64,000 nt of DNA from Leguminivora glycinivorella. Lineage: Eukaryota; Arthropoda; Insecta; Lepidoptera; Tortricidae. The translations under genes and the position numbers were made by a program. Of this stretch, positions 43,501-53,043 are shown piece after piece. The notes beneath the pieces were generated by a model, which was not told the origin of the DNA, did not search any database, and saw nothing but the letters and a program-made list of their open reading frames with translations. The stretch is taken from contig NC_062982.1 of the NCBI RefSeq assembly GCF_023078275.1, forward strand, positions 6,584,501 to 6,648,500, written 5' to 3'. Positions within the stretch are counted from its first letter, which is position 1; each line of letters opens with the position of its first letter.

Positions 43501-46500
43501 GCCTTGGAGAATTTAATGAGTAAAGAGGTGTTTAGGATACTTCTTTACTGTACATTGTGTGGAGTCAAGGTAAGGTGTGTCTTAGTATAAAATATAGTAA
43601 CGTAGTCTGGCTCTGTTGCGCCTATATGCAAGAGCGATAGATAGCTATGATAGAGATATTATCGTGAGCGTTTGTGCATTCGGCTACGCACACAGATCAT
43701 CAGACCTTCAAAATAGTTTTGCCAGTTTTTATCTGGATGTTTACTCATCATCAAGCTACCACATCACTCTCCATACAAAAAATAAGAAAAGGAAATAGTT
43801 ATTTGTTATACAAGGGGGCAAAGTTGTATTTTAACGCCGAGTGTGGAATTGAAAAACGAGCAAGTGAAAGGATTATATAGTTGAACCACGAGCGAAGCGA
43901 GTGGTTCGAGAATAGAATCCTGAACTTGCGAGTTTTTCAACACACGAGAAGTAATAGTTATTTGTTATACAAGAGTGCAAAGTTGTATTTTAACGCCGAG
44001 TGTGGAATTGAAAAACGAGCAAGCGAAAGGATTCTATAGTTGAACCACGAGCGAAGCGAGTGGTTCGAAAATAGAATCCTGAGCTTGCGAGTTTTTCAAC
44101 ACACGAGAAGTAAAATATATTTGCACTCGTGTGTAACACAAAACTTTTCCCCTCACTATAACGAGGAAACTACAACGCAAAAAATGCGTTTATCACTTGT
44201 TCCAGTAGTTCCACAGGTGGTAAATCATCTTTATTACTAGATTCACCTACTTTTATCAATTTCGAAGCAGTTAACTTGATTATATTCAAGGTCAAATTAC
44301 TTTACCCACTAGTGGATAAAATGCGTTTTTACCCGCTGGTATTAAAGGACAAAACACGTGTTTCCGAGTTAGTGAGGGGAAAAATACATTTGCACCCGAG
44401 TGTAACACAAAACTTTTCCCCTCAGTATAGCGAGGAAACTACAACGCAAAAAATGCGTTTATCACTGCTTCCAGTAGTTCCACAGGTGGTAATAATAATA
44501 ATAATAATATTCTTTATTGTGCACATTAAGTAATTACATACAACAAATAAGAAAAATAAAAATCGTCGTCGTGGTAAATCGTCTTTATTACTAGATTCAC
44601 CTAATACTTTTATCAATTTTAAAGCAGTTAATTTGACTATATTCAAGGTCAAATTACTTTACCCACTAGTGGATAAAATGTGTTTTTACCCGCTGGTATT
44701 AAAGAACAAAACACGTGTTTCCGAGCTAGTGAGGGGAAAAAAAATATACAGGTATTCTACAAAATGTTGTTCTCACTTTAGCTGAATGTACTGCATGACA
44801 GCACTACATGTCTCCTTCTTTCGATCACACATTCACTACTGGACAAAATATTGCTGTGTCAGAAACCGGTTGTAATCTATAACCACCCGCTTGTATGGCC
44901 ACAACCCACCCAACGGGTTTGGCTTTTCAGCAAAGTTCATGAGTGCCCACCAGGCGGGTTCTTGCTTGTGAAAGTGGTAATCTCTTACGGCCCCGCCACG
45001 ACATTGGTCTAAGCGCGACAGCGGAGAGCGGCGGCCATACATTGGAGCGAGACACAGCGATGGGACTTTTCATTCGCACGTATGGTTGCCGCTCGCCGCT
45101 GTCGCGCTTAGACCAATGTCGTGGCTGGGCCGTTATTGTACTAAAATCCTAATTCACTTTCGTGTTTTCAGATTATCATAAAATCTTCTCAGACTGACCC
45201 GACAGTAATTGCAAAAGGTTTGTCTCGACTCCTTCCAGTGACCAGCTACGATAGAGTTCCACACATAATAATCAGCAGCGAAGATCATGTTGCTAGCCCA
45301 AATGTTTGCGTGCTTGAAGAGGTGTGCAGTAACTTTAGTTGTAAATGGGAGGGCACTGTACCTAATAAATGTGAGTACAAGATATTCGGACATTTATTTT
45401 GTTTACACTAAGTCGACGACGAATAAGCATACGGCCTGTAAGCAGGCTCTGTAACCTATGGACGCTTGCAATTCCCGAGGTGTTATACGTTATATCTGCG
45501 CCTAGGTTAAGCTTTGGCATCTGTACCTACCCTACTAGATATACTGCTCGTATTTTTCTAAGTGTGTGTGACATCATGAGGACAGCGTGCGGCCGGTCGT
45601 TGTGGAAATCCCTGAGAAATCTTGAAGGGGTGTCACACACCTATCTATTTACATCATAAAAATACACACAGTAACGAACTTCCAACCCTGGTGTTGCAAA
45701 CACTACTTACTATCAAGGTATCAGTCTGCTTGTTTGCCTCCTATATGATAATAAAATCGTGTTCTATTAATTCAGCGTTGAATATTAATTGTTACAGGTC
45801 CAACACTGATGAATAGGATAGAGACCGCCATGGCTAACACAAAACTGAATGACGCAGTTCTACATCAGCATGTAAAATTTTTACAACTAGAGTGGCAAGG
45901 GTAAGGAGGTCAAGTACCAGGGGCGGCTCACTCCGCGATTCTATCGCCGCGCTACAAGTACATGCTGGCGGCCGCGAGTTCGCGGCCTAATCAGGGGTGG
46001 CGCGTGTTCTCACGGAACGCCCGTTCGCACTTTCTATTGTTACTTTACATCGCGAGTTTTTTTTAAAGTTTTATATGCGATGTCCGCTTATGAATGGCTA
46101 ATAATGCTTAGTTAAATAGACATCATGAATAAAATAGGACAATCTTACACAGATCTACTATTGATTAAGTCCCACGGAAAAATTCAATAAGGCTTATGAT
46201 GTTGGGACTTAAACAAAAATATATAAAAACTGTATATATATACCTAGAAAGTACCCAAGACTGGAGTATAATAGTATAACATTTTATCTGAGTATTCATT
46301 CATTTTAATCCATAGGCAACCCTATCGTCCGACGCTGCGCACGTGCGGCTCGTTTCTTTGTTAGAATTTTGTAGGCATTTAAAAGGCAGCATTTCGTGAA
46401 CATCAAAGCAGTGGGCCTTCTGTACTTGTACTATTATATATTTTGTGCAAGTACTTTAATTATCTATATGGGTAGTATCAATGGGTAATTGGGTAGGCAA

Positions 46501-47390
46501 CTACCTAAATTTCATCGACGAGGAAATCGAGACACGAAAATGTTGATGGATTGGACACACTCTTCCGTGAGGGGAAAGAAATAACGCAAGCATTGCTTTT
46601 GGCTGGAAACCGCAAAATGCAAGCTGTGGCCCCTGAAGCCCTCTCCACTCATGGAAGCGGTCCGTCGAAAATGAGCTACGAGCGGCTGGTTTGAGCTGGA
46701 GCGAGGCAACGAGGGTCGCTGAAGATTGGAAGACGTGGCGCGAGCTTATGAAGGCCCTTTGCACCTCTTAGGACAACAACAACCTACCTAAATATTAACA
46801 AGATGATACTTGATAGATCGTTAGGTATCCATCTATTAGGCACTTACTATAAGAATTTGGATTAAATAAAACATAGATCCATGCTTAGTGACTATTAGAG
46901 GGCTTCGCCATTTTATCAAATTACCAGCTCAGCCACGACATTGGTCTAAGTGCGACAGCGGTGAGCGGCGGCCATACATTGGAGCGAGACACAGCGATGG
47001 GACTTTTCATTCGCACGGATGGCTGCCACTCACCGCTGTCGCGCTTAGACCAATGTCGTGGCTGGGCCGTACCAAAGAATCACTTGAGAACGCAACCTAG
47101 CCAACCGCTTTGTGTTTCTATCACTCGTCCATAGAAGTGTGACAGTTGAAAGGTGTCTTTTCAGATGGATAATTTTTGTATAAAAAGAGGATAAATAGCA
47201 TCTGTTGACATAGAGCAAAAACCTATTTTATATCCCGTTATCTTGTTGCAGGATAGCCAAATCAGTAAAAGCAGCAATCGCCAGCTCCGGCCAAAGTTCT
47301 AGCAGCGTAACTAAACTGAAGCAAGTGATGAGCGTCACTCAACAGGACGAGGCCCTCGTCAACTATTGGATCAGCAAATTTTGTAGCTAG
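40530..47390 (+). CDS. FLCN: Folliculin (longin/DENN GAP for RagC/D)
   Basis: Folliculin, with its FNIP partner, acts at the lysosome as GTPase-activating protein for RagC/D and tunes TORC1 and AMPK signalling. Exons: 40530-40796, 40867-41052, 41444-41579, 43316-43569, 45172-45370, 45798-45900, 47252-47390. They join in phase to 427 aa; the human protein is 579 aa, and the difference is shorter linkers. The N-terminus MNAIVGLCHFCEAHGPRPLF is the family signature. A CSGC pair follows, then the longin domain to about residue 200 with DTRARGLKRWFSIVV. R121 there aligns with the catalytic arginine R164 of human folliculin. The DENN part includes FRILLYCTLCGVK and LSRLLPVTSYDRVP, and the protein ends NYWISKFCS. 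Introns hold a SINE, nested hAT elements, paired MITEs and family C repeats. Confidence 0.97.
41610..41853 (+). mobile_element. tRNA-derived SINE, copy 3
   Basis: Plus-strand copy beginning GCGCTGGTAGCCTAGCGGTA with an A-box-like region; the B-box part is deleted compared with copy 1. It begins 31 bp after FLCN exon 3. Confidence 0.82.
41905..43232. mobile_element. hAT-type element (family F), copy 2, split by another hAT
   Basis: Ends CACAGAGAACC and GGTTGGTCTGTG, flanked by 8-bp duplications CCATCTCC at 41897-41904 and 43233-43240. Without the inner element and its extra 8 bp it is 504 bp, matching copy 1. In FLCN intron 3. Confidence 0.92.
42198..43013. mobile_element. 816-bp hAT-type element nested in family F copy 2
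   Basis: Termini CATAGCTGGGCA and TGCCCAGCTATG, flanked by perfect 8-bp duplications CTTTCCAC at 42190-42197 and 43014-43021. Both subterminal regions are dense in GTTAACG/CGTTAAT motifs, typical of transposase-binding clusters. Copy 1 of the host element shows the empty site. No transposase ORF. Confidence 0.93.
43794..43953 (-). repeat. Repeat family C, copy 2 (partial)
   Basis: Minus-orientation right part of the family including the CGAGCGAAGCGAGTGG palindrome, ending at GAGAAGT. It is followed directly by copy 3, as if this 160-bp end had been tandemly duplicated. Confidence 0.8.
43954..44384 (-). repeat. Repeat family C, copy 3
   Basis: Full-length minus-orientation copy, 431 bp, in FLCN intron 4. 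Confidence 0.82.
44385..44744 (-). repeat. Repeat family C, copy 4 (partial, interrupted)
   Basis: Left half of the family abutting copy 3, split at 44492-44572 by a short LINE end. With copies 2 and 3 it forms a tandem cluster of about 950 bp. Confidence 0.78.
44492..44572 (-). mobile_element. 80-bp CR1-like LINE 3' tail inserted in family C
   Basis: On the minus strand it ends in a TTATTATTATTATTA microsatellite, with TGTGCACAATAAAGAA just before it, resembling the 3' UTR end at 28048-28120. It is flanked by GTGGTAA on both sides. Confidence 0.6.
44988..45132. mobile_element. 145-bp MITE with TTA duplication, 39 bp from FLCN exon 5
   Basis: Termini CGGCCCCGCCACGACATTGG and the complement of GTCGTGGCTGGGCCG, flanked by TTA. 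Arms pair over about 50 bp through CGCGACAGCGG. A close copy is at 46924-47069. Confidence 0.88.
45919..46446. repeat. Interspersed repeat (family I), copy 2
   Basis: Start block AGGGGCGGCTCACTCCGCG and end block CTTCTGTACTTGTACTATTA match 1816-2042, but about 300 bp of unrelated sequence lies between. FLCN intron 6, starting 18 bp after exon 6. Confidence 0.6.
46510..46790 (+). mobile_element. RTE-type LINE 3' end
   Basis: Decayed plus-strand frames encode a terminal ATRVAEDWKTWRELMKALCT and a stop, typical of the ORF end of RTE-like LINEs, followed by a short CAACAACAAC tail. FLCN intron 6. Confidence 0.75.
46924..47069. mobile_element. Second copy of the FLCN-intron MITE
   Basis: About 90% similar to 44988-45132 by eye, same foldback structure; the left end is altered (CCAGCTCAGCCACGAC). 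FLCN intron 6. Confidence 0.83.
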
Positions 47391-47464
47391 CGCTGAAGAG
47401 TCTAGCTTGATATCTGTGATAATATAATTAAGAAACAAAATGACTAATTGTATGATTTGCAAAT

Positions 47465-47470
47465 AATAAA
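47465..47470 (+). terminator. FLCN poly(A) signal AATAAA
   Basis: Canonical AATAAA 75 bp after the FLCN stop codon, in AT-rich sequence. Confidence 0.65.
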
Positions 47471-47727
47471 ATTTTAACTAGTCAAATTGCTTTTTCTTAC
47501 CAGCATTGGTAAAAGCAAGTAAAAGTAATCAGTTCCTATGGTCCCTGCAGTTCATGAATCCTTCATAAAAGATTGTATCAGGATTTGCAACTGTCAATCA
47601 AGTTTTTATAGATGGCGCCAGCATATGTTTCCTGTGTCTAAGCCTAGTTTACAAAGTGATTTGGCTCAAAGGGCTTACCAGAGCCACCAGAGGATCTATT
47701 AATGGGTCGCAACTTGTAAAACCAAGA

Positions 47728-48112
47728 AATCTTATACTTTTAAACGAGCAATTCTTGTATATTTATTTATTTATATATACCGACGATCTCGGAAACCGCT
47801 CTAGCGATTTCGCTGAAATTTGTTATGTGGGGGTTTTCGGGGGTGAAAAATCGATCTAGCGTAGCCTTAGATCCCGGAAAACGCGAATTTTCGAGTTTTC
47901 ATGAGTTTTTCTTTCGCGTTAGTAAACGTAAAATATGGTCGTTAATTTCGCCACGCGCACATCGATTCCGCTTAGCTCAGTCTTACGAGGTCGGTCTAAT
48001 GTAGCAGATAGATCGTGGGTGTCAGGGTTTCGAATCCCGGCCAGAAATTAAGTTTTTGTTTTTTGTCTTTTTTTTTTGTTTTTGTATTTATAAGAGTTTT
48101 TTTTATCTAAAG
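47728..48112 (+). repeat. Interspersed repeat (family G) with tRNA-like tail
   Basis: AACGAGCAATTCTTGTATAT, then GACGATCTCGGAAACCGCTC and GATTTCGCTGAAATTTGTTA, blocks I recognise from lepidopteran dispersed repeats. The right part has a B-box-like GGGTTTCGAATCCCGGCC and ends in TTTTTGTTTTTG. It looks like a pol III-type or composite element; class uncertain. Confidence 0.6.
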
Positions 48113-48393
48113 ACGTGATATATTAAAATAGAACCGAGCGAAGCTCGATCGCCCAGATATTGGATACTAATGATAGGAGTGGCAGAGAAAACATACTGTA
48201 CACTGGCGCCAACTGTAAAAAGCTTAACATAACTGACTGCATAATTTATGGACCAAATTTCAGGTGATAGGCTACTTGCCTCCTAGTCAAATCAGCTTCT
48301 TTTTAAGAACTGTCAAAACGAATTACGTCTTGATAATATAGAATTAATATTAAAACGAATTGAGTGACGTCACGGTCAACTCGGTTACTTTAT

Positions 48394-48823
48394 TTTTCCC
48401 TCACTAGCTCGGAAACACGTGTTTTGTCTTTTAATACCAGCGGGTAAAAAACGCATTTTATCCACTAGTGGATAAAGTAATTTGACCTTGAATAGATGCA
48501 AATTTTCTGCTTTAAAATTCATAAAAGTGGGTTAATCTAGTGATGAAGATGTTTTACCACATGGTGGAACTTGGAAGTAGTGATAAACGCGTTTTTTTGC
48601 GTTGTTCTTTCCTCGCTATAGTGAGGGGAAAAGTTTTGTGTTACACACGAGTGCAAATGTATTTTACTTCTCGTGTGTTGAAAAACTGCAAGCTCAGGAT
48701 TCTATTCTCGAACCACTCGCTTCGCTCGTGGTTCAACTATAGAATCCTTTCGCTTGCTCGTTTTTCAATTCCACACTCGGCGTTAAAATACAACTTTGCA
48801 CTCTTGTATAACAAATAACTATT
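48394..48823 (+). repeat. Repeat family C, copy 5
   Basis: Full-length plus-orientation copy, about 430 bp, between FLCN and RpL18. Confidence 0.85.
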
Positions 48824-48922
48824 ATTTCTACCTGACTTATTAAATAGAAATTGGATTTAAAAATAACTTCTATCCATGTTTTTCTTGTATTTATCTGATG
48901 CTTTATTTCGTGCATGGTATAA

Positions 48923-49137
48923 TAGTACATTACGATACAAGTGCGTAAAAAAGGAAGTTGGAAACGAGTGGCGATAAATTAAAACACGACCGAAGGGAGT
49001 GTTTTAAATGGACAAGTTACGAATTTCCTTTTCGCACGTGTATCGTACGACGTTTTTCAGTACAGATGAGCCTCCGAAGTTTCGACCTGGCATATAATGA
49101 ACCACTTCTCGAACTAGTGCGTAAAAAAACGACCATA
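48923..49137. repeat. Repeat family J, copy 1
   Basis: About 215 bp starting AGTACATTACGATACAAGTG, with inverted-repeat character (CGATACAAGTGCG and CGCACGTGTATCG). A second copy follows immediately. Confidence 0.7.
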
Positions 49138-49140
49138 CAG

Positions 49141-49739
49141 AATAGTACATTACGATACAAGTGCGTAAAAAAGGAAATTTCCTTTTCCCCTCACTAGCTC
49201 GGAAACACGTGTTTTGTCCTTTAATACCAGCGGGTAAAAACGCATTTTATCCACTAGTGGGTAAAGTAATTTGACCTTGAATAAAGTCAAATTAACTGGT
49301 TTAAAATTGATAAAAGTAGGTGAATCTAGTAATAAAGATGATTTACCACCTGTGGAACTACTCCAAAGCAGTGATAAACGCATTTTTTGCGTTGTTGTTT
49401 CCTGCGCTGTAGTGGCGGGAAAAGTTTTGTGTTACACTATTGGTGCAAATGTATTTTACTTCTAATTGTTACTGAGAAAACCGCGGAAGTTCAGGATTCT
49501 ACTCGAACGGACTCGCTTCGCTCGTGGTTCAACTATAGAATCCTTTCACTTGCTCGTTTTTCAATTCCACACTCGGCGTTAAAATACAACTTTGCCCCCT
49601 TGTATAACAAATAACTATTTCGCACGTGTATCGTACGACGTTTTTCAGTACAGATGAGCCTCTGAAGTTTCGATCTGGCATATAATGAACCACTTCTCGC
49701 ACTAGTGCATAAAAAAAACACCATCTGTACTGAAAAAAT
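49141..49739. repeat. Repeat family J, copy 2, split by family C
   Basis: Left part 49141-49182 and right part 49620-49739 join into the family J sequence. The 437-bp insert between is family C copy 6, so J predates C here. Confidence 0.8.
49183..49619 (+). repeat. Repeat family C, copy 6
   Basis: Plus-orientation copy inserted in family J at a TTT site. Its ends, CCCCTCACTA and AACTATT, are exposed by comparison with uninterrupted family J copy 1. Its hairpin is partly decayed. Confidence 0.85.
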
Positions 49740-49812
49740 ATTTTAAGTAGTCAAGTTCCTTATCGTTCAGTATCAAATAAAAGTCCAAATAAGCTGTTAC
49801 TCCTTATATTAA

Positions 49813-52699
49813 TTAAACATTGGAGCGGCGGCTGGGCCGGGAGCGCTCGTGGCCGGCGGAGCGCACGTAGGGCTTGGTGTGCGAGCGCGGCGCGCCGGGC
49901 GCGGGCCCGAAGTGGCGCACGGCCTCGCGCGCGTTGCGGCGGCCCTGGATCAGCACCGTCTTGCGCCCGGTGGGCGCGCGCAGCGCCAGTTGGTCGAAGG
50001 TTAGGATTTCTCCTGGAACGGGAAAACTTGCTTGAGTATTATGGCAGTTACTATATACAGGAATTTCTAGCTTCGGTAACTCACTGATTAGCTGCAATTT
50101 ATACATAAACTAAATTAAATTCTAAGAGTAACACTCTTAATATATTGAAGGGTAAGTAATTGGGCCATAGAACTCCTGAGACACCTTAGGAATTGTAAGT
50201 ATCCTGATTTTTAAAATAAGTATAAAGTTATTTTGCTTCCATGTCCAAGGAAAATAAAACAATTTGTAAAGGGACTGTGAAGTGAACTGCTTAGGGTCCC
50301 CCCACATCTAGCGTCTAGAGAGAGATGCTAGATGTGGGGGATCCTTAAAATAGATTTGATCTTATAAAAAAAAAAAATCTTACAGAGGAGAGTTGTATTT
50401 TTGGATAACTTCTATATAAAAACTAAAACTACTTTATTCCACTAACAAAGAATATATCATTCTTTTAGCAAACAATTTGAATTTATGTATTTCAGATTGT
50501 AGACTAATCCTAATATTGATAAGAAAAAGTAAGAGTCCTGTCACCATTATGAACAATGCAAAATCAAAAATGCACAAGAAAGCAAATTTCTACCAGTCAA
50601 GAGTTAGAGACTGCACGGGAAGCATGGTCGCGCGATAGACGATAAAATAGCAGGCCGTCCCTATCGCACTATTTGTAAGTGTGATAGGGGCGGCCTGATA
50701 TTTTATCGTCTATAGCGCGACCATGCTTCCCGTGCTGGATGCTAAAATGTGAGTGTGTTTAGTAAAACATCCCACTTTGTCAAGTTTGTTGGTTACTAGA
50801 GATGGGCCGAATATTCGGTAAATATTCGGTATTCGGCATATTCGGCAAGTTTTTCAATGTTCGTATTCGGCCGAATAGTTCGGTTACATTGCCGAATATT
50901 TACTGAATAAACAAATTAAATAAATAGCATAAGTTGTTTCGTAATTCATCACATAATGACATCCTATTTCTGCATTCTAAGGAACTACCAAAGGGAGTTA
51001 AAAATACGTTAAAATTAAAATATAAAATACAATAATTTTGTTTGAAAGTAAAAATAACGTACCTTAAGAAACAAAAACCAAAATTTTCTTATGCACTAAA
51101 TTATAGGATAATTAAGATAAATGTGTATCCATTACCAATCATTGAAATGTTTTTAACTCTAAGTCAGGATTTAAAATATGGCTCAACTGAATATTCGGCC
51201 GAATGTTCACTTCGGTAATAGCTGAACCGAATGTTCGGCCGAATATTCGTATTCGGCAAAGTCCGTATTCGGCCCATCTCTATTGGTTACCATTAAGGCG
51301 AGATTTACTTATATCCTTATATGAATAAACTAACAAAGTGGCTTTATAGCAATTGACAAAGTGGGATGTTTCCCGTGCACACTCACAAATGTTTTATTTG
51401 AGGACATTATCAAAACTACGTATCACCTCATATTGTATGAGCATTGAGATGCCATTATTTTTTGAACACTGAAGAAGTAATAATAGTGTTAACTTGCACA
51501 CATAGCTAAAAAATTATGGTTATGTTAAGATTACGTCCACTCACTGTCCTGTTTACCTCCAGTAGGCTTGTGCCGTTTCGTTCGTTGATCCTCCGATCTC
51601 GTTCAATCGCTCCCACGAACTAGTTCGCTCTTTTAGGTCTTTTGCTCATTTAGTTCAGCCAGACCAGCGACCACTGCGGTCGGAAAGATCAGAACGAATG
51701 GGACCGAATAGTGTCAAAATGATACGAATAGTCCACAGATAGTAACATTCCGGGCCGAAAGGTTGTAAGTAACCGAAGTTTAATATGAAAACTTGACTTT
51801 TTTTGTTGCTCTGCTAAGTAGCTCTCGCTCTCGGTCGGCGCAGTCACACATTCGTTCTCGATCCAAACCGCTCGCGCTCGCCGATCCTATACTGAACTAA
51901 ATGAGCAAAGACCGATTCTCAGACCACATAAAGATTCAGTTCATTTCGGTCATTGATGGGATTTTATTCCTAACAGTTCATAGTTCGTGAACGACACAAG
52001 CCTAACCTCCAGTGTCACTTTGAACAAGCTTCTATAAGCGAAATTCACTATGTATCACAACCACAACTGACCTAACCTCAAACATGTCAACATAAACAAC
52101 TAACCTCCAGCAGCCAAGATGCGGGCACGAGCCTTCTCCGTGACGTGGAGAGCGGCCACCGTGAGCTTGGGCACTTTGTACAGCCTCACGTCGTTGGTGA
52201 TGGAACCGACCACGACGGCGATCAGGCCCTCGCGAGTGGGCTTCTTCATGTGACGTGCCAGGCGCGACAGGGAGATCGGGGGCCTGTTGATACGGCTCAT
52301 GAATAGACGCCGTAGGATAATCTGGTTGAACTTGGCGTCGGTACGTCTTGCCAAGTAGCGGTACAGCTGAAAGAAAACAAGTTTTAGGTTATGACTGAGA
52401 ATTAACAAAAGTTTCGTATGTTTTAGAGGTGCTTATCGGAATATTAATTTAACAGATTTTAAGAGGATTAATCACTTACTTTGACCAACAGCCTCAGGTA
52501 TACATCCTGAGATTTAACTTCGGTGCGTCGCACCTTCCTGTCATGTTTGTGGTTGATGTCGATACCCTGAAATAAATAAAGAAACACATTCTGAATGCAC
52601 TCCGATAACTCCAAATGGCTTTAAACTTTCACAACACTTTCGTTTCATCACGATTTTTATTGATTATATTTTCATTTTTCACTGAACGAAACTCACCAT
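49813..52699 (-). CDS. RpL18: 60S ribosomal protein L18 (eL18)
   Basis: Large-subunit ribosomal protein. Coding exons on the minus strand: 52699-52697 (only the ATG), 52566-52480, 52366-52105 and 50012-49813. They join to 183 aa, the normal length. The protein begins MGIDINHKHDRKVRRTEVKS, contains KFNQIILRRLFMSRINRPP, and ends with GRRNAREAVRHFGPAPGAP and a basic PSRRSNV tail; the match is near complete. The last exon is strikingly GC-rich at third positions compared with exons 2-3. The first intron directly after the ATG is usual in ribosomal protein genes. Intron 3 (2.1 kb) carries a foldback element and two hAT-type elements. It is head to head with KLHL10. Confidence 0.98.
50289..50347. 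repeat. Short hairpin in RpL18 intron 3
   Basis: TCCCCCCACATCTAGCGTCT and GATGCTAGATGTGGGGGATC pair around a GAGA loop. Possibly a remnant of a MITE; too short to classify. Confidence 0.6.
50613..50735. mobile_element. Foldback MITE in RpL18 intron 3
   Basis: 123 bp, arms about 55 bp: GCACGGGAAGCATGGTCGCG on the left and its complement at the right, continuing through GATAGACGATAAAATA. No convincing target duplication. Confidence 0.8.
50797..51282. mobile_element. hAT-type element, 486 bp, TTGGTTAC duplication
   Basis: Termini TAGAGATGGGCCGAATA and TATTCGGCCCATCTCTA(with internal change), flanked by perfect 8-bp TTGGTTAC at 50789-50796 and 51283-51290. Subterminal regions repeat ATTCGG many times. 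No ORF. RpL18 intron 3. Confidence 0.92.
51563..52004. mobile_element. hAT-type element, 442 bp, ACCTCCAG duplication
   Basis: Termini TAGGCTTGTG and CACAAGCCTA, flanked by perfect 8-bp ACCTCCAG at 51555-51562 and 52005-52012. Subterminal GTTCG/CGAAC motifs are repeated. Its right end is 100 bp from RpL18 exon 3. Confidence 0.92.
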
Positions 52700-53020
52700 C
52701 TTGACAACCGGATGAAAAAGAGACTATAGACAATAACAAACTTTGACAGTTACAATTTTAGTGTTGCCAGAGTAATCTTTTTTTTTTCATAGATAAATAT
52801 AGACGCCATTCTGAAATTAAATATGAACAAAAATAATATTACTTACAATTTTATTAAATTACAATATTTAACCATAAAAAAACTATATAATTATGACATA
52901 CAGAAAATATATAAATTCTTTTAAGCGCACTTCACTTATAGACTGGCCGCACACTGACAGAAATTACTCAAAATTTGAAATATTAGCGCTGGAAAAAACA
53001 AATGAAAAGAACTTGCCGTG
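52700..53020. promoter_or_regulatory. Compact divergent promoter, RpL18 (-) / KLHL10 (+)
   Basis: Only 321 bp separate the two start codons. The RpL18 side has a TOP-type initiator. The KLHL10 side has no clear TATA element. AT-rich throughout and free of transposons, unlike the rest of the intergenic DNA. Confidence 0.65.
52714..52722 (-). promoter_or_regulatory. 5' TOP / TCT initiator of RpL18
   Basis: On the minus strand CTCTTTTTC lies 15-23 bases before the ATG. A pyrimidine run beginning at C near the cap is the TOP signature of ribosomal protein mRNAs, linking translation to TOR. The start site is inferred. Confidence 0.65.
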
Positions 53021-53043
53021 ATGTCTGTCACCGCGACAGATAA
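53002..53043 (+). other. Upstream ORF overlapping the KLHL10 start
   Basis: ATG at 53002 opens a 13-codon frame (MKRTCRDVCHRDR) in a different frame that ends at 53043, past the KLHL10 ATG at 53021. If the mRNA leader includes it, it would reduce initiation at the main start. Confidence 0.5.

Noticed and set aside
45399..45659. 86-residue frame after FLCN exon 5
   Set aside because: It is intronic sequence continuing past a good GTGAGT donor; FLCN homology stops at the donor and resumes at 45798.
47979..48050. Possible tRNA gene
   Set aside because: Only a B-box-like segment is convincing; no cloverleaf with proper acceptor stem. Treated as part of a dispersed repeat.
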